Positions 51,985-60,988 of a stretch of 64,000 nucleotides of DNA are shown piece after piece. A model generated the notes under the pieces. The model had not been told where the DNA came from. It did no database searches and saw only the letters and a list, made by a program, of their open reading frames with translations. Made by a program: the position numbers and the translations under genes. Where the stretch lies: the NCBI RefSeq assembly GCF_002280675.1, contig NZ_NCEN01000010.1, forward strand, positions 62,001 to 126,000, written 5' to 3'. This DNA is from Novosphingobium sp. 32-60-15 (GTDB lineage Bacteria > Pseudomonadota > Alphaproteobacteria > Sphingomonadales > Sphingomonadaceae). Every line of letters starts with the position of its first letter. Position 1 is the first letter of the stretch.

Positions 51985-53680
51985 GTGTGGTCACCTGCGG
52001 TGCAATGCTGGCGTGGCCGTGATCCAGCCGGATGACGTGATCGGCCATTTCCGCCAGCGCCGGTTTGTGCGTTATCACGATCAATGTGGCGTCGGGCAAA
52101 GCGCGGCGTAGCCCTTGCGCCACCACCATCTCTGTCGCCTCGTCCAGAGCCGCTGTCGGCTCATCCAGGATCAGCACATCGGGCTGGCGCAGCAGCGCAC
52201 GGGCGATGGCGATGCGGTGTCGCTCTCCGGCAGACAGCGCAAGGCCGCGTTCGCCGGTGCGCGTATCCAAACCTTCGGGCAGGCGCGCAATCAGCGGATC
52301 CAGCCCCGCCGCGCTTGCCGCCGCCTCAATGTCTGCGCGCGATGCCGCTTCGCGCGCAAAGGCGATGTTCTGCGCGATCGTTGCGTTGAACAGGAACGGG
52401 GCCTGATCTACCAGCAGCACCCGCGCGCGCAAATCAGCCAGCGCCAGTTCGCGCATGTCGATGCCATCAATCGTCACGCGGCCTGTAACCGGATCGTGGA
52501 ACCGCACCAGCAAATCGGCCAACGTCGATTTTCCTGCGCCCGATGGCCCGAGGATCGCGGTCATTGCTCCTGCGGGGATTGTAAGGTCCACATCCCGCAG
52601 CACTGCCTCGCGCCCGTGATCCATCGAAACGCCCTCGAAACGGATTTCGCGTTTCACCCCTGCCAAGGCTTTGGGCGATGCTGCCTCTGTCACTTCAGGG
52701 GCGGTATCAAACAATTCGAAAATCCGCGCCAAGGCCACCCGCGCCGTCGCCAGCCCCGCAGTGAGGCCCATCAATGCCTGCACCGGCCCCAGCAACCGCC
52801 CGTGATACGTGATAAACGCCACCAGCGCGCCGATGGTCATCGTGCCATCGATGATCTGCTTGCCGCCATAGATCATTACCGCCGCGCTGGATGCGGTAAC
52901 AATCGTTCCGGGCAGCGCGCCGGTCATGAACGAGACGGTCTGCATTTTCAGCATCGTGGCGATGAAACCGCCGTTGGCTGCGCGGAAACGCCCTGCCTCG
53001 TGCGCCTCTGCGCCCAATGTGTTGACCGTGCGCATACCCATGATCGTATCGACCAGCAGGCTGCCGATATCTGCGCCGCTTTCACGCATCTGGCGCGAAA
53101 GGTCGGTCATCCGGCGCTGGAAATGCAGGAAGCTGGCGACAGCCAGCGGCACAAGCACCGTGCCCACCAGAAACAGCTTCCAGTCCAGCCACAGCATCAT
53201 CGCCACACTGCCTGCAAAGAACAGGACATTGCTGACCACCGAAAGCAGCGTATCGCCCACCACGCGCTGCACATCGGACACATCGCTGTTGAGGCGCGAC
53301 ATCAGATCGCCCAGCCGGAACGATCCGTAAAAGCGGGGGGAAAGCCTTTGCAAATGCCGCAGCAACGCCACTCGCATATCAAACAGCATCGCGGCGGAAA
53401 TGGCGACATAGCGGTATGAAACCAATGCGTTGACCGCAAATCCGCCAACGGTTGCCCCCACCATCAGCGCAGCGATCTTGACCAGCATGTCCCAATCACG
53501 CTTGATCAGCGCCTCATCGATCATCAGCTTGGATATCAGCGGCTGCGCAAGGTTAAGGCCGGTAGCGACAAGGCTGGCAAGCAGCACCAGCGCGAGGCGC
53601 GGAGCGTAAGGTTTCAGCCAGGGCCACAGCCGCCCATAGGTGCTCCACGGTGCAATTTTGGGGGCAGGTGCCTTATTCAC
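51977..53680 (-). CDS. qhpF: ABC transporter QhpF, exports the gamma subunit
   Basis: The 567-residue half-transporter has six membrane helices and an ATPase domain with Walker A GPSGAGKST, signature LSAGERHRIAIARALL and Walker B VLILDEPT. It acts as a homodimer. In the known system it exports the modified gamma subunit to the periplasm. It overlaps qhpG by 4 bases. Confidence 0.92.
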   Translation of the reverse strand: MNKAPAPKIAPWSTYGRLWPWLKPYAPRLALVLLASLVATGLNLAQPLISKLMIDEALIKRDWDMLVKIAALMVGATVGGFAVNALVSYRYVAISAAMLFDMRVALLRHLQRLSPRFYGSFRLGDLMSRLNSDVSDVQRVVGDTLLSVVSNVLFFAGSVAMMLWLDWKLFLVGTVLVPLAVASFLHFQRRMTDLSRQMRESGADIGSLLVDTIMGMRTVNTLGAEAHEAGRFRAANGGFIATMLKMQTVSFMTGALPGTIVTASSAAVMIYGGKQIIDGTMTIGALVAFITYHGRLLGPVQALMGLTAGLATARVALARIFELFDTAPEVTEAASPKALAGVKREIRFEGVSMDHGREAVLRDVDLTIPAGAMTAILGPSGAGKSTLADLLVRFHDPVTGRVTIDGIDMRELALADLRARVLLVDQAPFLFNATIAQNIAFAREAASRADIEAAASAAGLDPLIARLPEGLDTRTGERGLALSAGERHRIAIARALLRQPDVLILDEPTAALDEATEMVVAQGLRRALPDATLIVITHKPALAEMADHVIRLDHGHASIAPQVTTHG

Positions 53681-54711
53681 GCTACCAATTCCCGGCGGAC
53701 CAGATCAAAGCCGTGCAGGGCAAAGCGCGGTTCGGGCATCTTCGCCAAACGGGCGGTGCACCAGTCATATCCGCCACGCGATGCGGCATATTGTGTGCGC
53801 CACCATGGTGATGATCCCGCCCCGCCATAAAAAGGCAGCGACAATTGCAAATGGCGGCGCATCGCCGCCAGCAGCATCGACTGGTAATGCGTTATTAGGG
53901 CTGCCGGGTCTTCCCCCCGGCCAAGCGCGGTGACAACGGCGCTGGCCAGAATGGCCTCGCGCACGGCCTGCGCGGTGCCATCGCCGCAGATCGGATCGAA
54001 CGCCAGCGCCGCCGTGCCCAGCGCCAGCCAGCCTTCGCCCGCCAACTGCTCCAGCATACGCGGCGATGTGTCGAACGTGCCGCTGGCAGGCGCTATTGTT
54101 TCAATCAGCGGGGCAATCATTGGCGCTTGTGCAGCAAGGATATCGGGCACCCCGCCCACGGCCAGCAGCCACGCGCCGCCCATGCCATCAGGGATCAGGA
54201 ACAGCCAACCATCATCCACCGATTCAATCCAGCATGTGGCCGGATCTGCGTTGGCGGAAAGGCGCACGCGGGCCGTGGCCGATAGCCTTTCGCCGAATCG
54301 CTGGATGCTGGCAGCCGGGAACGGCGCCATTCCGAAAATGGTGGTCAAACCATTGGTATCGCCTGATGTTGGAAAGTTTCCCTGGGGAAACATATCAAGA
54401 ACATTTGCCAGATCGTGTTCGGAAACGACCACCGCGCCATGCGGCATGGCGACGGCTTCACCCGCCCCCCAGCGCACCACGCGGCGTTCGATCCGAACCT
54501 TGTCCGCAAACAGATCCGGTTTGGCAAAGACATCGCGGAGCAGCGCCAAAGCCGGGTCGCTCAACATGATAACCGGAACCGGGCGGCGCGTGCCCGGCTC
54601 GTGAACTACACTGATGCCGGCGCGGTTCAGCAGGTGTGCGGCGGTCGCAACCGCCACACCCTGCCCGCGCAACATAATCAGGGGCGCGCGGAAGAGATCG
54701 CTGGCCGTCAC
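53677..54711 (-). CDS. qhpG: FAD-dependent monooxygenase QhpG
   Basis: The 344-residue flavoprotein-like product has RGQGVAVATAAHLLNRAGISVV at the N terminus, a degenerate nucleotide-binding loop in which the third glycine of GxGxxG is replaced. The C-terminal flavin motif DPICGDGTAQAVREA is intact. In the known system this enzyme hydroxylates the gamma-subunit tryptophan on the way to CTQ. Overlaps of 4 bases with qhpB and qhpF support the assignment. Confidence 0.82.
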   Translation of the reverse strand: MTASDLFRAPLIMLRGQGVAVATAAHLLNRAGISVVHEPGTRRPVPVIMLSDPALALLRDVFAKPDLFADKVRIERRVVRWGAGEAVAMPHGAVVVSEHDLANVLDMFPQGNFPTSGDTNGLTTIFGMAPFPAASIQRFGERLSATARVRLSANADPATCWIESVDDGWLFLIPDGMGGAWLLAVGGVPDILAAQAPMIAPLIETIAPASGTFDTSPRMLEQLAGEGWLALGTAALAFDPICGDGTAQAVREAILASAVVTALGRGEDPAALITHYQSMLLAAMRRHLQLSLPFYGGAGSSPWWRTQYAASRGGYDWCTARLAKMPEPRFALHGFDLVRRELVA

Positions 54712-55796
54712 TGGGTGATGATCATCCCCGCGCCGGTGGTGTCATTGCCCAGATCAATGGTCTTGATATGCGCCAACGTCTGCGCATCATACATCTCGAT
54801 GTCATAGCTTGCGCCATAGATATACAGCATCTTGCCATCGCCCGACATGCCGAACTGGAAGCGTGTGCGGCAGGGGAATTCAGCCTTGTTCTTCACCAGA
54901 TTGGTTGAAAGATCAAAGTGCCAGAATTCGCACCGCTTGTTGCCGACCTTCTCTTGCGTAACCACGGTCCAGCCTTCTTTCATGTCGGCCGAAACCTGCA
55001 AACCGGCCATGCCGCCGCCCACCGGTGCAGGGCCAATCGGGCGGAAGGCGAAGGTCTTGGTCGCCAGATCGAAGCGGCCCACACCGAAGATTTTGTTGCG
55101 GATATAGGGGTCTTGCGCGTTGAACAGCGAGACGTATTCATTCGGGTTGCGCAGCGTTTCCACGCCCCCGCCAAAGCTCACGCCTTCAATACAGGTCGCT
55201 TCAGGCTTGGAAAACTCCAGCCGGTCTTTCACTTTCAGATCAGCGGTATCGATAACCAGCACCTTGTCGCGGATGAGGAACATGGTCTTGCCATCGGCGG
55301 ACATCATGTAATTGCCGCGCCCGCTGCCATTGCGCACATCTTCTTCGGGCACTTCAACCATGCGCACGACCGACTTCTTTTGCAGATCGATCACGCCAAA
55401 CATCTGCGGGCTGACGGTATAACGGTCCGGCAGCTTCTCGAACTTCTGGATCATCGTGTAAAAGAACTTGCCGGTCGGATCAGGCACGCCGCCGTTAAAG
55501 CGATAGCGCGTGGTCGGCGTGTTCAGGCTGAACGAATTGATGACCTTCTTTGATTTCGTGTCGATCACTTCGATCCCGCTGGTGGTGATCGTCGTCACGT
55601 AAATCTTCGATTTGTCGTTCGACAAACGCATTGATGTGGGCAGTCCCGATGCCAGCGTCAGCCGGTCCTGCACTGCGCCTGTCGCCTCATCCAGCACCAG
55701 CATCTTGTCGGGATACGAACCCATGAACAGCGTCGAAGCCTGCGCGGCGCTTGTTCCGGCAAGGAGGGCAGCGATATAAACACCGAGTTTCTTCAT
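54708..55796 (-). CDS. qhpB: Quinohemoprotein amine dehydrogenase beta subunit
   Basis: The 362-residue protein begins at ATG 55796 with a signal peptide (KLGVYIAALLAGTSAAQA) and forms a seven-blade propeller of YVTN type (LFMGSYPDKMLVLDEATGAVQDRL; KMLYIYGASYDIEMYDAQTLAHIKTIDLG). It contacts the gamma subunit and contributes to the substrate pocket in the periplasmic complex. It lies between qhpC and qhpG. Confidence 0.93.
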   Translation of the reverse strand: MKKLGVYIAALLAGTSAAQASTLFMGSYPDKMLVLDEATGAVQDRLTLASGLPTSMRLSNDKSKIYVTTITTSGIEVIDTKSKKVINSFSLNTPTTRYRFNGGVPDPTGKFFYTMIQKFEKLPDRYTVSPQMFGVIDLQKKSVVRMVEVPEEDVRNGSGRGNYMMSADGKTMFLIRDKVLVIDTADLKVKDRLEFSKPEATCIEGVSFGGGVETLRNPNEYVSLFNAQDPYIRNKIFGVGRFDLATKTFAFRPIGPAPVGGGMAGLQVSADMKEGWTVVTQEKVGNKRCEFWHFDLSTNLVKNKAEFPCRTRFQFGMSGDGKMLYIYGASYDIEMYDAQTLAHIKTIDLGNDTTGAGMIITQ

Positions 55797-55850
55797 GGAA
55801 ACGCTCTTCCGGTCAGGGTGATCAGGGCAAATTGACAACAGCGCAAAACA

Positions 55851-56177
55851 TCACGGGAAGATGATGTCGAGGCTCCGCCAGTCCTTGGCCGCCGTGGCGC
55901 AATTGCTGGCCCAATCGGGTGAATAGTTCACATGGTCGGGCACCTGGACCGGCCAGAAGCAGGTGACATAGCAATCGTAAATGTCGCGCTCTGCCGGTTG
56001 GCACAGGCCCGCCGTGCCGCCACCTGCGTCCACTTCCCAACCGGGCGAGAACGAGATCGAGCAGCCCATCGGGGTGTGCATCGGCTTTTGCTGAAGCGCG
56101 ATAACGTCTTCTTCGGTCGAGGAGATCGTTTCCTCGATCCGCTTGGCCTTCTTGTTCAGTGGTGTCAGGTGCTTCAT
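55851..56177 (-). CDS. qhpC: Quinohemoprotein amine dehydrogenase gamma subunit (CTQ carrier)
   Basis: The 108-residue peptide has a leader of about 30 residues and a core with all cross-link residues in the spacing of the Pseudomonas putida enzyme: C39-E48, C59-D65 and C73-D81 for thioethers, and C69 with W75 for cysteine tryptophylquinone. The motif CFWPVQVPDH is near the site, where CWWP is more usual. There is one extra Cys93. It overlaps qhpD by 4 bases and has no signal peptide, in keeping with export by QhpF after modification. Confidence 0.96.
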   Translation of the reverse strand: MKHLTPLNKKAKRIEETISSTEEDVIALQQKPMHTPMGCSISFSPGWEVDAGGGTAGLCQPAERDIYDCYVTCFWPVQVPDHVNYSPDWASNCATAAKDWRSLDIIFP

Positions 56178-57628
56178 GACAAGCCCTTTCGTGCAGCAAA
56201 GCGTTCAAGAAATTCGGGGTTGCGGGCAGCGACGGTGCCGTAGATTTTCAGGCACGCATCGGTCCATTCGCGGATCCAGTCGCAGTAATGCAGATTGGCG
56301 TGGCCGGTATCGCCATAGCGCACGAAGGCTTCGTGATGGCATCCGCCTGCACACAGTGGCCGCGCCCAGCACGATGCACATTCGTACTTCGAACCAACAT
56401 GGCCGCGCGTCAGAAAGTCGGTGCGCTTTTCCTTGTCCAGCCCGGTCGTCACATGGCCCAGTACATGGGTATCGGCATCGGTAAAGCGGTGGCAGGGCGA
56501 AAGATCGCCGGACGGGCTGACGCCGACAAGGCCGAGGCCAGCGCCACAAGGGTGCGACTTGTTGGTGCCCTGGATCAGTTCGCTGATGGTTTCGGACACG
56601 TTCGAAAAGCCGTGCATTTCCCCGCGTAGCGCGAATGCCAGCCACTCGGCGGCCAGTTCGTGAAAGGCGGAAACCACCGTGTCCATGCCATCGCTGTCGA
56701 GCGTATAGGTCTGCTCGCCCGAATCCGTCACCGGCGCAAAGCCGACTTCGTGAAAGCCCAGATCATCCTTGAGGTGGCGATAGATGCGGATCACATCGGT
56801 CACGCCTTCGGTCAAGGTGACGCGGGCGGTGATCGCGCGTGTCTTGTGTCCGGCAATCAGCTTGCGCAGGCGCGGTTCCATGACTGCATAAGAACCCTTG
56901 CCGTTTTTATAGACGCGGCGCTTGTCCTGAAGATCGGGCGGGCCATCCATCGAAACGGTGACGCCCACCGCCTGATCGGACAGGAACTGGATGATCTCGT
57001 CTGTCAGCAGCGTGGCGTTTGTCGTCAGGCTGTAGGTCATCCGCTTGCCCCTCGCGGCGGCGGCCTCGTTTGCGTAAAGCACCACATCGCGCAGCAGCTT
57101 GAAGTTCATCAGCGTTTCACCGCCAAAGAACGTGATGTGCGGGCTTTCGCGGTCACCCGAACTGCTCAGCAGGAAATCGACCGAGGTTTTGGCGGTTTCC
57201 AGCGTCATGTATTTGGGCTTGCCCGCAGGCGTGGCGATTTTGTCAGCGCCAAATTCATAGCAATACGTGCAAGCCAGATTGCACTGGTTTGTGACGTTCA
57301 GCACCAGCGCCTGCAGCGGATAATCTTCAGGCGGGGCAGGCGGGGCCAGCGGCGCTTCGCGGATTTCATCCGAGACGATGCCGCGCACGGCGCGCAGTTC
57401 GCGGATCAGGTCTTCGGCATCGGCGCGCGAATAATTGGCCTCAACCAGCGCGCTAACCATCTCGCCATAGGCAAGTTGCTTTTCGCCGAGCAGCGCCATG
57501 ACGCTGGCCGCACCTTCATCCAGCGCAAAGATCGCCCCTGCCGAAGCAAGGTACACGAAACCTTGGCCTTGAGCGTCAAACAGGTGGATGTCACCACGGC
57601 GGTATTTGGGGGAAAGGACGGTTGTCAC
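56174..57628 (-). CDS. qhpD: Radical SAM maturase QhpD, makes thioether cross-links
   Basis: The 484-residue enzyme has a helical N-terminal recognition region, the radical-SAM motif C116-N-L-A-C120-T-Y-C123 and a C-terminal SPASM region (CGAGLGLVGVSPSGDLSPCHR, then YECASCWARPLCAGGCHHEA). It catalyses the Cys-Asp/Glu bonds of the gamma subunit, using S-adenosylmethionine. It overlaps qhpA and qhpC by 4 bases each. Confidence 0.96.
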   Translation of the reverse strand: MTTVLSPKYRRGDIHLFDAQGQGFVYLASAGAIFALDEGAASVMALLGEKQLAYGEMVSALVEANYSRADAEDLIRELRAVRGIVSDEIREAPLAPPAPPEDYPLQALVLNVTNQCNLACTYCYEFGADKIATPAGKPKYMTLETAKTSVDFLLSSSGDRESPHITFFGGETLMNFKLLRDVVLYANEAAAARGKRMTYSLTTNATLLTDEIIQFLSDQAVGVTVSMDGPPDLQDKRRVYKNGKGSYAVMEPRLRKLIAGHKTRAITARVTLTEGVTDVIRIYRHLKDDLGFHEVGFAPVTDSGEQTYTLDSDGMDTVVSAFHELAAEWLAFALRGEMHGFSNVSETISELIQGTNKSHPCGAGLGLVGVSPSGDLSPCHRFTDADTHVLGHVTTGLDKEKRTDFLTRGHVGSKYECASCWARPLCAGGCHHEAFVRYGDTGHANLHYCDWIREWTDACLKIYGTVAARNPEFLERFAARKGLS

Positions 57629-59409
57629 TTGGCCACCTCCGGCTGATCCCAGCGTTTATAGGCAGGCACGGTCACGATCATGAACGACTTGGCGGTTAGC
57701 GGCTTGCCCAGCGCGTCCTTTTCAGACTTCGCAGTGGCCACGACCCAGACTTCGCCGTAATTGTTGCGGCCCCATTTGCGTTCCGGATTTGGCCCGTCAA
57801 TCGCCGGGGTAAACAGCGCGTTATCGCTCAACTTGCCGACATAATTGACGTCGTCATCGTAATAGACCGTCTGGAACTCTTCCATCTTCCACGAAACGTC
57901 GACGGGACCAAGCGCCACGTCGTCCACCGTGTAGGGCTTCCCATCAAGGCCATTGTCGTAACCGATGGCATCGAACTGCGAATAGCCCGGCGTGTGCTTT
58001 TCGCTGCCGCCAAGGCGGGCAAGCGAGGTATCGGGCACGACCTTGAGGTAATCGACCTTTTTGTAAACGGGCAGGCCAGCGGCCAGCACTGACCCGCCAA
58101 GGCCCACATCATGCGCGCCAACTGCGGCGTCTGCTGCCACATCGACCGTTAGAACGGCCTCGGTCGGGCTGGCCGAAACCACTTTGCTGACGACCAAGCC
58201 CTTGCCCAGATCAATGTCGGAAGGCTTGAGACCGGCAGGGAATGCATCGCCGACCAGTTTCAGCGTCGCGCCCTTGGCTCCGGCCTTCAACGCATAGGGC
58301 CATACGGCGGCGATGGTGGGCTCGGCAGCGGCGCGGGTCAGCTTTACGTCAAAGCCGAACTCCTTGTAATCGCCCCAGAACCAGCGGCCCTGCGCCGATT
58401 TGCGATCGGGCGCGAACCACATCGTTTCGCGCGTTTCATGATCTTCTGGCGCATCGGCGCGGCTGCCTTCGGGGCCGCTTGATGATGTGCCACGCCATGA
58501 ATAGCCGGTATAGACAAGACCCTTGCCCTTGCGGGTCAGGGTCGTGCCATCCTTCAAGGATTTCAGCGTGATGGACGTTGTGTAATCATCGTCTCCGGCA
58601 GCAGGTGTGACGATCATTTCGCCGGAATAAAGCCCTTTACCCGGCAGCATGGCATTGACCAGCCATTTGCCGCCCAGCTTGGCCGATTGCACCCGCGCGT
58701 CCCATTTTGCCCATTCAGGCGTAATCAGCGGCGCGGTCTTGTTCATGTAGTCCAGCGCAACTTCCACCGGCAGCGGCTTCTTCCCACCGGCCGGGACCGC
58801 AGGCAGGGTGGGGTCTTCCACCGCACGGCGGTATTGCGCATCGGCCTGCGAATACATGGCAACGTGCAGATTGGTCAGCAGGCCCCATTCCGCTTTGGAG
58901 CGCCGCCATGACAGCGGCTGCGCAAAGGCGTGGCACGATGCGCACGATTGGCGGATGGTTTCGTTGGGAATGTTGGTTTCATTGACCATGCGATGCTCGG
59001 TCAAATACATGACCGGCTTGGATTCTTCAGGGGCAAGACCGTGGCTGGCCGAAAGCGCGCGGACAACAGCCTTGGATTCCGCCGGGCTGATCGACAACCC
59101 GTTAAGCGCCACCATGCGCTTGATCACTTGTGCCCAACCTTCAGGCGTGGTGCGCACCCATGATATGCGCGAGAGGTTCCCCTTCGCATCTGCAGTATGG
59201 CAGGTGCCGCACTTTTCGGTGACGATCGCAGACTTCACCGGGATGCCGGTTTCGGTTTCAACCGGGTTTGATTTGTCACGCGCTGCCTGGGCAAATACCA
59301 GCGACGCGGGCAGGGCAGCAAGCCCCGCAAACTGGACCAAACGGCTGCGCATCAAGCGCTTGAGGCGACGGTCGGCGGTATCGCGGGTAACAGTCTCGGC
59401 CACGCTCAT
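57625..59409 (-). CDS. qhpA: Quinohemoprotein amine dehydrogenase alpha subunit, di-heme
   Basis: The 594-residue protein begins at ATG 59409 with agggggaaa upstream; a longer frame to 59484 lacks a binding site. It has an N-terminal signal, two c-type heme motifs (C67-G-T-C-H71 and C156-A-S-C-H160), and three C-terminal beta-sandwich domains. It accepts electrons from the CTQ subunit and passes them to periplasmic electron carriers. The enzyme oxidises primary amines such as butylamine, benzylamine or histamine to aldehydes. It is first in the operon. Confidence 0.95.
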   Translation of the reverse strand: MSVAETVTRDTADRRLKRLMRSRLVQFAGLAALPASLVFAQAARDKSNPVETETGIPVKSAIVTEKCGTCHTADAKGNLSRISWVRTTPEGWAQVIKRMVALNGLSISPAESKAVVRALSASHGLAPEESKPVMYLTEHRMVNETNIPNETIRQSCASCHAFAQPLSWRRSKAEWGLLTNLHVAMYSQADAQYRRAVEDPTLPAVPAGGKKPLPVEVALDYMNKTAPLITPEWAKWDARVQSAKLGGKWLVNAMLPGKGLYSGEMIVTPAAGDDDYTTSITLKSLKDGTTLTRKGKGLVYTGYSWRGTSSSGPEGSRADAPEDHETRETMWFAPDRKSAQGRWFWGDYKEFGFDVKLTRAAAEPTIAAVWPYALKAGAKGATLKLVGDAFPAGLKPSDIDLGKGLVVSKVVSASPTEAVLTVDVAADAAVGAHDVGLGGSVLAAGLPVYKKVDYLKVVPDTSLARLGGSEKHTPGYSQFDAIGYDNGLDGKPYTVDDVALGPVDVSWKMEEFQTVYYDDDVNYVGKLSDNALFTPAIDGPNPERKWGRNNYGEVWVVATAKSEKDALGKPLTAKSFMIVTVPAYKRWDQPEVAK

Positions 59410-59720
59410 GGTCGCAATTTCCCCCTGAAGGCTTGGCCAAGCCCCAAACGAGTCGAACTTGGCCGTAGACCCAAGACTGGACAAGTGTCAAAAGTTGGTC
59501 AACGCCTTTGTTTGCATGTGCAAAGAAAGCAGCGGTGACGCCCCTTTTGACGAAGAGTGCCCAAAGTTCGGGGGTTACCATCACCCTGATAACTGCATGC
59601 GACCATACGCACTTCGCGCAAGGCCGACGCTGTGAAGCCCGGGCAGCCGGTACTTTAACCGATCGCTAACCATTTTCCGCCTAATCGTTAACGGTTCATG
59701 GTGAACGTCTAGGGGGCTTC
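59410..59720. promoter_or_regulatory. Divergent promoter region of qhp and glycosyltransferase genes
   Basis: This 311-base gap contains a 14-base palindrome, tttgca-tg-tgcaaa (59511-59524), about 100 bases upstream of qhpA. It could be an operator for an amine-responsive regulator. No qhpR-like AraC gene lies in the window. A short A/T-rich stretch at 59684-59700 near GT2 may be its promoter. Nothing else is evident. Confidence 0.5.
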
Positions 59721-60986
59721 ATGGAGTTGCAGCATAAGGGGACTTTCGAGGGCGACCATTTGCCTCTCGCTGTCTCGATTGTCATGCCCTGCCTCAACGA
59801 AACGCAGTCGTTGCGCCATTGCATTGCCAACGCCCGCGAAGCCTTGGCACAGATCGAACGAAGCTACGGACTTGCCGGCGAAATCGTGATTGCAGACAAC
59901 GGTTCTACCGACGGAAGTCAGGCGCTTGCCACCGTGCTGGGCGCACGTGTCGTAAATGTCTCACGCAAAGGCTATGGCGCGGCGCTGATCGGTGGTTTCA
60001 ATGAAGCGTACGGCCGTTACCTGATCATGGGTGACTGCGATGGCAGTTACGATTTTACCGATGCCGTGCCGATGATCGGACGTCTGCTTGATGGTGCTGA
60101 CTTGTGCATGGGTTCGCGCTTCAGGGGCGGTATCGCGCGCGGCGCCATGCCGTGGAAAAACCGCTATATCGGCAATCCTGTGCTGACCGGCGTGCTCAAC
60201 CTGTTTTTCCGCGCAGGCATTGATGATGCCCACTGCGGCCTGCGCGCAATCCGCCGCGAAGCCTATGAAGCTTTGGGGCTTGATAGCGCTGGCATGGAAT
60301 TTGCCAGTGAAATGGTGATCAAGGCCAGCCTCAAGCAAATGCGGACAGATCAGGTGGCGGCAACGCTTTCGCCAGATCTGCGTGACCGCGCCCCGCATCT
60401 TCGCCCATGGCGCGATGGCTGGCGGCACTTGCGCTATTTGTTCATGCTTAGCCCGACCTGGGCTTTTGGTGTGCCTGCAGCACTGCTTTTGGCCAGTGGA
60501 GCGCTGGTTCTGGCTATGGCGAGCCTGCATGATTTGGGGGTCACATCGGGCGAAACGCGCTTTGGCGTTAGCTGGACGATCCTTGCGACATTCATGGTAA
60601 CAACCGGGCACTTTGCGGCCATTATGGCATTGGCCACGCACTTTTATGGTGTGCGCCAAGGCTATCGCCCCATGCGGACCGTGCTGCGCCGGTTGGAAAC
60701 CGTCCTGACTTTGGAAAACGCCCTGCTGATTGGTGGCGGGTTGATGCTTGCCTCTGTCCTGTCGCTTGGCGCGGTGGGTGTGTGGTGGAGCGCCAATGCC
60801 TTTACCGCGCTATCGAACACGCTACCATTGCTGCTGGCGGTGGGTATGGGGGTTATCGGGGTGCAAACAGCGCTGGGCGGGGTCTTGCTGGCCGTCATCG
60901 CGGGGCATCAGGCGCAGTTTGGCACGGTCCAGCCCGGTACAGGGCCAGCCAAAGTGCCAACCAACGCCATGCAGAAAGCCGCATAA
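59721..60986 (+). CDS. GT2 glycosyltransferase with C-terminal membrane helices
   Basis: The 421-residue protein has a GT-A domain like dolichyl-phosphate sugar transferases: VSIVMPCLNETQSL, VIADNGSTDGS, then the metal-binding MGDCDGSYDF and RFRGGIARGAM. Four hydrophobic segments follow from about residue 245. It should transfer a sugar from a nucleotide to a polyprenyl phosphate at the cytoplasmic face. It is the first gene of a tightly coupled rightward set. Confidence 0.92.
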   Translation: MELQHKGTFEGDHLPLAVSIVMPCLNETQSLRHCIANAREALAQIERSYGLAGEIVIADNGSTDGSQALATVLGARVVNVSRKGYGAALIGGFNEAYGRYLIMGDCDGSYDFTDAVPMIGRLLDGADLCMGSRFRGGIARGAMPWKNRYIGNPVLTGVLNLFFRAGIDDAHCGLRAIRREAYEALGLDSAGMEFASEMVIKASLKQMRTDQVAATLSPDLRDRAPHLRPWRDGWRHLRYLFMLSPTWAFGVPAALLLASGALVLAMASLHDLGVTSGETRFGVSWTILATFMVTTGHFAAIMALATHFYGVRQGYRPMRTVLRRLETVLTLENALLIGGGLMLASVLSLGAVGVWWSANAFTALSNTLPLLLAVGMGVIGVQTALGGVLLAVIAGHQAQFGTVQPGTGPAKVPTNAMQKAA

Positions 60987-60988
60987 CA

